Source: Actinocrinis sp035650855
GTDB taxonomy: Bacteria > Actinomycetota > Actinomycetes > Streptomycetales > Catenulisporaceae
NCBI RefSeq assembly: GCF_035650855.1
Contig: NZ_DASRGV010000365.1
Coordinates: 1-9,553 of the forward strand
Reading direction: 5' to 3'
DNA: 9,553 nucleotides
The translations under genes and the position numbers were made by a program. Below the pieces are notes generated by a model, which saw only the letters and a program-made list of their open reading frames with translations, searched no databases and had not been told where the DNA came from. The stretch's first letter is position 1. Each line of letters opens with the position of its first letter. This document shows, piece by piece, positions 5,759 to 9,553 of this stretch.

Positions 5759-7315
5759 ATGGCCAGCTCGCGCACGCGCATGCTAGGGCCGTTGGGCCGG
5801 CGGTTGTTCGCGGCCTTCGCCTTGGTCGGTGTCGGCGCGGTGGGACTGGTGGCGGCACTTGCGGCGGTGTCGGTCACGAGTCAGACCAGTGCGCTGGTGG
5901 CAAGTGAGCGTGATCGGGCGCGGCAGGAGATCGTGGCGGCGCTGGCGGACGCGTATACCGCCGCCGGTTCCTGGAGCGCGGTCGACCTGTCCGCAGTGCG
6001 CGCGCTGGCGCAGGTCAACGGTGCGCGGCTGATCGTGCTGGACACCTCGGGCGGGCAGATCGCGACCATCACCGCGACGCCCGAGACAGAGCACTCCCCG
6101 GGCACCGGACCGGGGCACGGCGAAAGCCCGGAGGAAGAGCGCGGCCGCATCGGCCCGTCAGCCTCGCCGGGACATCACGGCGGACCCGTTGCCGCCGGGC
6201 CGATCGCCCCGACGCCTTCGCCACCGCCCCATGCGATTGGCATTCAATACGTCGCAGCGGCAGTCACGCCGTCGCCGAGCGCCACAGTGCCCTCAACGAC
6301 ACAGGTCGTTCCGGTCGTGGTCGGCGGTAGGAACGTGGGCAGCGTGCTGATCGAGTTCCCGGCCGCAGACCAGGCGGCAGCCGCACAGGCCGGCCGGGCC
6401 ATCTTGCAGCATGTCTGGATCGGGGCCGCGGTGGCCGTGGTGCTCGCCGGAATCGCGGCGTTGATCGCCACGCGCCGGGCGACTTCGCCGCTGCTCGCGC
6501 TCGCCGCGGCGGCGGAAGCGATCGAACGCAGGGAGAGCGGCGCCGCGGCGCGGGTACGCGGCGGTCCGGGCGAGATCGGACAGGTTTCGGCGGCCTTCGC
6601 GCGGATGGCCGCGACGCTCGAGCGGGAAGACGCGCTGCGGCGCGCGCTCGTCGCCGACGTGGCACACGAGCTGCGAACCCCGGTCACGATCCTGCTCGGC
6701 ACGAGCGAGCAGCTGCTCGACGGGCTCGCTGAACCGACGACCGCTCAGATCTCCTCGCTACACGACGAGGTGCTGCGCCTTGACCGCCTGCTCGACGATC
6801 TCTCGGCGCTTGCCGCGGCGCAGGCCGCCGGGCTGACTCTCATGCCGACCGCAATAGACCTGGCCGACATTGCGGCACGCTGCGAGCAGACGCTACGGCC
6901 ACAGTTTGAAGAGGCGGGACTGCGGCTCGTCACGGATCTGCAGGCCGCGCCCGTGGAAGGGGACGAAGACCGCCTAGTGCAGGTGATCACGAACCTACTG
7001 ACCAACGCGGTGAAATTCACCCCGCCGGGCGGCGAGGTGACCGTCACCACTCGAATGCGCATCGATCCACAGGGCACAACCGGCGCGCAGTTGGCGCAGC
7101 TGACGGTGGCCGACACCGGCCCAGGCATTTCCGCCGAAGAGCTTCCGTTCATCTTCCAGCGGTTCTGGCGGGGATCGGGGGCTGAGAAACGCGGTGGCAC
7201 GGGGATCGGCCTGGCGGTGGTCGCGGAACTGGTGGCGGCGCACGGCGGGAGCGTGACGGCCGAGAGCCCGTCAGGCGGTGGCGCGGTGTTCACCGTCGGC
7301 GTGCCCGCGAGATAG
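5759..7315 (+). CDS. Sensor histidine kinase
   Basis: 518-residue membrane kinase, partner of the divergent response regulator. Order: short cytosolic N-terminus; TM1 at about 15-38; extracytoplasmic sensor at about 39-218; TM2 at about 219-241 (HVWIGAAVAVVLAGIAALIA); HAMP linker to about 290; dimerisation/phosphoacceptor domain with His303 in DVAHELRTPVT; ATPase domain with N-box NLLTNAVKF (Asn416), DTGPGIS, FQRFWRG and GGTGIGLAV. The sensor has a low-complexity His/Pro/Gly/Glu segment at about 114-160 (HSPGTGPGHGESPEEE, SPGHHGGP, PTPSPPPHA) inside an otherwise folded domain. The start at 5759 has only a weak GGTTGAG upstream; Met8 is an alternative. It converges on the second exported-protein gene with a strong hairpin between. 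The sensed ligand is unknown; the His-rich loop hints at metal. Confidence 0.93.
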   Translation: MASSRTRMLGPLGRRLFAAFALVGVGAVGLVAALAAVSVTSQTSALVASERDRARQEIVAALADAYTAAGSWSAVDLSAVRALAQVNGARLIVLDTSGGQIATITATPETEHSPGTGPGHGESPEEERGRIGPSASPGHHGGPVAAGPIAPTPSPPPHAIGIQYVAAAVTPSPSATVPSTTQVVPVVVGGRNVGSVLIEFPAADQAAAAQAGRAILQHVWIGAAVAVVLAGIAALIATRRATSPLLALAAAAEAIERRESGAAARVRGGPGEIGQVSAAFARMAATLEREDALRRALVADVAHELRTPVTILLGTSEQLLDGLAEPTTAQISSLHDEVLRLDRLLDDLSALAAAQAAGLTLMPTAIDLADIAARCEQTLRPQFEEAGLRLVTDLQAAPVEGDEDRLVQVITNLLTNAVKFTPPGGEVTVTTRMRIDPQGTTGAQLAQLTVADTGPGISAEELPFIFQRFWRGSGAEKRGGTGIGLAVVAELVAAHGGSVTAESPSGGGAVFTVGVPAR

Positions 7316-7319
7316 CCCA

Positions 7320-7353
7320 CGGCGGCCCGGTCCAAGACCAGACCCGGCCGCCG
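7320..7353. terminator. Bidirectional terminator hairpin after the kinase
   Basis: CGGCGGCC (7320-7327) pairs perfectly with GGCCGCCG (7346-7353). After one C-C mismatch, GGTC (7329-7332) pairs with GACC (7341-7344), leaving an eight-base loop. It starts five bases after the kinase stop and faces the convergent exported-protein gene that ends at 7427. Of the rest of the gap, 7354-7426, I note only the short palindrome GCAGCGCTGC at 7395-7404. Confidence 0.75.
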
Positions 7354-7426
7354 ATGTGCGGAAGCATTGTTCTCTTATCGACCTCGGTTGTGTTGCAGCG
7401 CTGCGACGCCTACAGCCCCGTGGTGA

Positions 7427-7702
7427 TCATTCTGACTGGCTGTCGTCGTGTTCGCGGTGCGCGTTCGGCGTTGTGGCTTGGCTGGTTTCGTGTGTCTGGT
7501 CGTCGTCGCGGCTGTCGTCGTGTGCCCGCTCGTGCGAAGTCGTCGTGCTGGTCGCAGAACTCGGGTTGTTGCCATGCGGATAGAACGTCATCGGCGGGGT
7601 CGGCGCCGTCGCGTCCGACGCGATAGCGATCCCGCCGCCGGTCAAGGCGACAGTGGCGGCCACCGCGCCGATCACGAGTACTGCGCGCTTGCCGATTCTC
7701 AT
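7427..7702 (-). CDS. Small exported His/Asp/Thr-rich protein
   Basis: 91 residues, unknown family. The N-terminus MRIGKRAVLVIGAVAATVAL-TGGGIAIAS is a probable Sec signal peptide, likely cleaved near residue 29. It resembles the signal of the exported protein at 4434-4793 (RIG-K/R-RA, GG, AIA). The mature part is short and highly polar: DATAPTPPMTFYPHGNNP, then a run rich in His, Asp, Ser and Thr (HERAHDDSRDDDQTHE, NAHREHDDSQSE), probably disordered and able to bind divalent metal. There is no cysteine, unlike its counterpart. GGAGG at 7709-7713, six bases upstream, fixes the ATG; longer frames through here belong to arsC shadows. Its upstream region carries the phased CTGCACACC repeats, so control by the neighbouring response regulator is inferred. 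It converges on the kinase gene. Confidence 0.78.
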   Translation of the reverse strand: MRIGKRAVLVIGAVAATVALTGGGIAIASDATAPTPPMTFYPHGNNPSSATSTTTSHERAHDDSRDDDQTHETSQATTPNAHREHDDSQSE

Positions 7703-7729
7703 CAGACACCTCCATGGTCGGGTGACCTC

Positions 7730-7784
7730 AGAAAAGCGCGGCGGTGTGCAGGACCGAACACGGCGGTGTGCAGACGGTGTGCAG
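7730..7784 (-). promoter_or_regulatory. 11-bp-phased CTGCACACCG direct repeats: probable response-regulator operator upstream of the second exported protein gene
   Basis: Read on the minus strand from 7784, in consecutive 11-bp blocks: CTGCACACCGT, CTGCACACCGC, CGTGTTCGGTC, CTGCACACCGC, CGCGCTTTTCT. The conserved units begin 82, 71 and 49 nt before the ATG at 7702. The 71 and 49 positions coincide exactly with those before the gene at 4434. The array lies between this gene and the arsC stop (7813). Confidence 0.7.
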
Positions 7785-7812
7785 AAACCGGGCCGAACAA
7801 GACCCACTCGGC

Positions 7813-8217
7813 CTACTGCGACAGCAGCTCGTCGATTAGGACGCGTACCCGTTGCTCGATCGCGTCGCGGATGGGGCGGACCGCGTCGATGCCCCGGCCT
7901 GCGGGGTCGTCCAGGGTCCAGTCCAGGTAGCGCTTGCCGGGGAACACCGGGCAGGTGTCGCCGCAGCCCATGGTGACGCACACGTCGCTGGCTTTGACCG
8001 CGTCGATGGTCAGGACTTTCGGGGTCTGACCGGAGATGTCGATGCCGACTTCCTTCATCGCTTCGATGGCGACCGGGTTGACCTGGTCGGCCGGGGTGGA
8101 GCCGGCGGAGCGCACCTCGATGCGGTCGCCCGCCAAGTGGGTGAGGAATCCCGCGGCCATCTGGGAGCGGCCGGCGTTGTGTACGCAGACGAACAGCACG
8201 CTGGGCTTGTCGGTCAT
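7813..8217 (-). CDS. arsC: Arsenate reductase, low-molecular-weight phosphatase type
   Basis: 134-residue cytosolic enzyme reducing arsenate to arsenite. The N-terminal P-loop VCVHNAGRS carries the nucleophile Cys11 and Arg17 (CX5R). DWTLDDPAG near 99-107 provides the general acid. Cys80, Cys85 and Cys89 (VCVTMGCGDTC) could resolve the arsenylated or disulfide intermediate with thioredoxin, as in thioredoxin-linked ArsC; mycothiol/mycoredoxin is the actinobacterial alternative and I cannot decide between them. AAGGAG (8224-8229) precedes the ATG, which also overlaps the stop of the aquaporin gene (ATGA). It is the last gene of the arsR-aquaporin-arsC operon: its arsenite product would leave through the channel encoded just before it. 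Full-length for the family. Confidence 0.93.
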   Translation of the reverse strand: MTDKPSVLFVCVHNAGRSQMAAGFLTHLAGDRIEVRSAGSTPADQVNPVAIEAMKEVGIDISGQTPKVLTIDAVKASDVCVTMGCGDTCPVFPGKRYLDWTLDDPAGRGIDAVRPIRDAIEQRVRVLIDELLSQ

Positions 8218-8975
8218 ATGGCGCTCCTTGCACTGGCGGCCGCGGCGGCCAGTTCGGCCGTGCGGTCGGTGGCGGCCAGCGGCTTGCCCGGAGTCGGACG
8301 GTGCGGGAAGAGCGCGAGGACCAGCGCGGCGCCGAGCGCTGCGCCCAGCAGCTGCGCGACCACGAAGCCGGTGATCGAGCCGGGGGCGATGCCAGCGAAG
8401 GTGTCGGTGAACGCGCGGGCGATGGTGACGGCGGGGTTGGCGAAGCTGGTGGAGGAGGTGAACCAGTAGGCGGCGCCGATGTACGCGCCGACCGCAGCCG
8501 GGCCGTACCGCCCGCGGCCCGTACGCGCCAGGGCGAAGACCAGCAGCACCAGCCCGGCGGTCGCGACGACCTCGCCGAGCCACAGGTGGGCGCCGGTGCG
8601 GGTGTGGGTCGAGGCAGTCGCGGCGGGCAGGGCGAACATCAGGTTCGCCAACACCGCCCCGCCGATCCCCCCGACGGTCTGCACCGGAATGAACACCGCG
8701 ACGGTGCGCGCATCGACGCCGGTGCCGGTGCGCCGGCCCAGCGCGCAGTCGGCCAAGGTGACCACCGGGTTGAAGTGCGCGCCGGAGATCGGGCCGAGCA
8801 TCATGATCAGCACCGCCAGGCCCAGTGCGGTCGCGGTGGAGTTTTCCAGCAGCTGTAGGCCCAGGTCGTGCGGGGAGAGCCGGGACGCCATGATCCCGGA
8901 GCCGACCACGACGGTGACCAGCAGCCCGGTGCCCAAGCCCTCGGCCAGCGCCCGGCGGGCCAGCGGCTCGGTCAC
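8214..8975 (-). CDS. Aquaporin/MIP-family channel, AqpS-like arsenite efflux
   Basis: 253-residue membrane channel with about six transmembrane helices. The two half-helix signatures are SGAHFNPVVTL (NPV at 69-71 instead of NPA) and SFANPAVTIAR (NPA at 180-182, with the pore Arg187). The N-terminal EGLGTGLLVTVVVGSG and the mid helix LGEVVATAGLVLLVFALA are typical of this family. The chosen GTG at 8975 overlaps the arsR stop (GTGA); a longer open frame to 9305 is only the antiphase of arsR. In Sinorhizobium meliloti, AqpS within an ars operon lets arsenite flow out down its gradient after ArsC reduction. The same role is inferred here from the order arsR-aqp-arsC; no ArsB or Acr3 pump is visible. 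The C-terminal tail from about residue 226 is cytosolic and Ala-rich. Confidence 0.9.
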   Translation of the reverse strand: MTEPLARRALAEGLGTGLLVTVVVGSGIMASRLSPHDLGLQLLENSTATALGLAVLIMMLGPISGAHFNPVVTLADCALGRRTGTGVDARTVAVFIPVQTVGGIGGAVLANLMFALPAATASTHTRTGAHLWLGEVVATAGLVLLVFALARTGRGRYGPAAVGAYIGAAYWFTSSTSFANPAVTIARAFTDTFAGIAPGSITGFVVAQLLGAALGAALVLALFPHRPTPGKPLAATDRTAELAAAAASARSAI

Positions 8976-9343
8976 CGCGCGCCCGCAGAAATCAGGCCGT
9001 CGGTGGACAGCAGCGAGCCGAGCTGCTCCAGGGCCTGCGGCAGCACCCAGTAGTACACCCAGGTGCCGCGCCGCTCGCAGTCGATCAGCCCGGCCTCGCG
9101 CAGCACCCGCAGGTGATGGGAGATCGTCGGCTGCGTCACGTCGAACGGGCCGGCGAGATCGCACACGCAGGCCTCGCCGCCCTCGTGGGAGGCGATCAGT
9201 GAGAGCAGCCGCAACCGCACCGGGTCCGAGAGCGCCTTGAACATCGCGGCCAGGCTCTTGGCGTCGGCCTCGCCCAGCGGCTCGCGGGCCAGCGGGGTGC
9301 AACACGCGGAATCCCGCAAGACCGGCAGCTCCTTCTTCGACAT
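8972..9343 (-). CDS. arsR: ArsR-family arsenic-responsive repressor
   Basis: 123-residue winged-helix repressor. DNA-binding helices: FKALSDPVRLRLLSLIAS and DVTQPTISHHLRVLREAGLI; wing: RRGTWVYYWVLP. Candidate As(III) thiols are Cys14-Cys15 near the N-terminus (DSACCTP) and Cys59/Cys61 in GEACVCDL at the start of the recognition-helix region. The protein therefore carries both the N-terminal Cys pair seen in Corynebacterium glutamicum ArsR and the CxC of E. coli ArsR. The start at 9343 is the first ATG; an upstream TTG at 9379 would add 12 residues. The ribosome-binding site is weak. It heads the operon with the aquaporin and arsC through a GTGA overlap. It is divergent from the arsI/cadI-like gene and probably controls both sides through the palindrome at 9391-9406. 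Confidence 0.93.
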   Translation of the reverse strand: MSKKELPVLRDSACCTPLAREPLGEADAKSLAAMFKALSDPVRLRLLSLIASHEGGEACVCDLAGPFDVTQPTISHHLRVLREAGLIDCERRGTWVYYWVLPQALEQLGSLLSTDGLISAGAR

Positions 9344-9369
9344 ACGTCTATCTTGACAGTCGTCGATGC

Positions 9370-9386
9370 AGGGAGGCAAGCTCCCT
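9370..9386. repeat. Small hairpin in the ars divergent promoter
   Basis: AGGGAG (9370-9375) and CTCCCT (9381-9386) pair around a five-base loop, between arsR and the divergent gene. It may be an RNA hairpin in the arsR leader or part of an operator. Confidence 0.3.
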
Positions 9387-9390
9387 CTAC

Positions 9391-9406
9391 ATAGACGATC
9401 ATCTAT
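9391..9406. promoter_or_regulatory. Probable ArsR operator palindrome
   Basis: ATAGACGATCATCTAT is a 16-bp palindrome with a single mismatched pair. It lies in the divergent gap, 48 nt from the arsR start and 19 nt from the plus-strand start. A related half site (GTCTATCTTGACA) lies at 9346-9358 by the arsR start. AT-rich TCTAT/ATAGA inverted repeats are typical of actinobacterial ArsR operators. Confidence 0.5.
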
Positions 9407-9424
9407 TCAAAGAGGGTGATCGAT

Positions 9425-9553
9425 GTGTCCCGAGTCCAGCTCGCGCTGAGAGTCAGCGACCTGGAGGGCTCCATCGCGTTCTACAGCAAGCTGTTCGGCA
9501 CGCAGCCGGCCAAGCGGCGCCCCGGCTACGCGAACTTCGCCATCGCCGAGCCG
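9425..9553 (+). CDS. VOC-family ArsI/CadI-like protein, 5' part only
   Basis: Only the first 43 residues are in the window. SRVQLALRVSDLEGSIAFYSKLFG followed by PAKRRPGYANFAIAEP closely matches what I remember of mycobacterial CadI (Rv2641) and ArsI. ArsI is a non-heme iron dioxygenase of the vicinal-oxygen-chelate superfamily that cleaves the C-As bond of trivalent methyl- or aryl-arsenicals; CadI is a cadmium-induced relative. Gln5 occupies the first metal-ligand position (the Thermomonospora ArsI also uses Gln there, as I recall). The start is the GTG at 9425, eight bases after AGAGGG; the overlapping ATG at 9423 is out of frame, and GTG at 9416 is an alternative. It is divergent from arsR and shares its operator region. 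The distal His and Glu ligands and the vicinal cysteines lie outside the window. Confidence 0.88.
   Translation, partial: MSRVQLALRVSDLEGSIAFYSKLFGTQPAKRRPGYANFAIAEP

Noticed and set aside
5638..5877. 80-residue N-terminal extension of the response regulator
   Set aside because: It overlaps the kinase start, has no domain, and the receiver domain begins directly after GTG 5637 with a good ribosome-binding site.
7739..7784. CRISPR-like or tandem repeat reading of the CGGTGTGCAG units
   Set aside because: Units are only 10-13 bp with 11-bp phase and no spacers of CRISPR length; the operator interpretation, matched at 4363-4395, fits better.
8976..9305. 110-residue N-terminal extension of the aquaporin frame
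   Set aside because: It overlaps arsR in another frame and has no membrane or MIP character; GTG 8975 with GTGA overlap explains the start.
1..9553. tRNA, rRNA, insertion sequence, attachment site or riboswitch
   Set aside because: I looked for these and saw no transposase, terminal repeats, tRNA-like cloverleaf or known riboswitch core; nothing to report.

Overview
This window is high-GC DNA (third codon positions strongly G/C) from an actinobacterium. The CadI/ArsI-like gene divergent from an arsR, the ArsR with a GGEACVCDL metal loop, the actinobacterial-type thiosulfate/persulfide module and the flavodoxin plus phosphoribosyltransferase-like pair all fit a mycobacterial, nocardial or pseudonocardial relative. 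I cannot name the genus.

Layout. (1) Positions 1-1695, minus strand: a two-gene sulfur module. A single-domain rhodanese is followed, through an ATGA overlap, by a metallo-beta-lactamase/double-rhodanese protein that runs off the left edge. A perfect 16-bp palindrome, ATACCCCCGGGGGTAT, of the kind bound by CsoR/CstR-family repressors lies directly in front of the pair. (2) Positions 1849-3061: a plus-strand HemG-like flavodoxin and, on the minus strand, a phosphoribosyltransferase-like protein that lacks the PRPP-binding segment. (3) About 3062-4330: a stretch without a convincing intact gene. It holds what looks like a frameshifted remnant (3862-4184) and other fragments. (4) Positions 4352-7784: a symmetrical cassette. 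A divergent OmpR-type response regulator (minus) and histidine kinase (plus) sit in the middle. On each side is a gene for a small exported protein, pointing inward and convergent with its two-component neighbour, with a strong hairpin in each convergent gap. (5) Positions 7813-9553: an arsenic resistance locus, arsR-aquaporin-arsC on the minus strand with ATGA/GTGA overlaps, and a divergent arsI/cadI-like gene leaving the right edge.

The most interesting observation is in region 4. The two small exported-protein genes are about 3 kb apart on opposite strands. Upstream of both are CTGCAC direct repeats in 11-bp phase, at exactly the same distances from the start codon (49 and 71 nt), with a further unit at 82 nt that is intact in one gene and degenerate in the other. 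Eleven-bp-phased direct repeats are the usual target of OmpR/PhoB-type regulators, so I infer that the response regulator between them controls both genes as one regulon: sensor, regulator and twin exported products. The signal peptides of the two exported proteins are also alike (RIG-K/R-RA...GG...AIA), although their mature parts differ: one has two copies of a DGSCL-N/D-SP motif, the other is rich in His, Asp and Thr. The signal sensed is unknown. The His/Pro-rich sensor loop of the kinase and the His-rich product make a metal or envelope-stress signal a reasonable guess, and no more than that.
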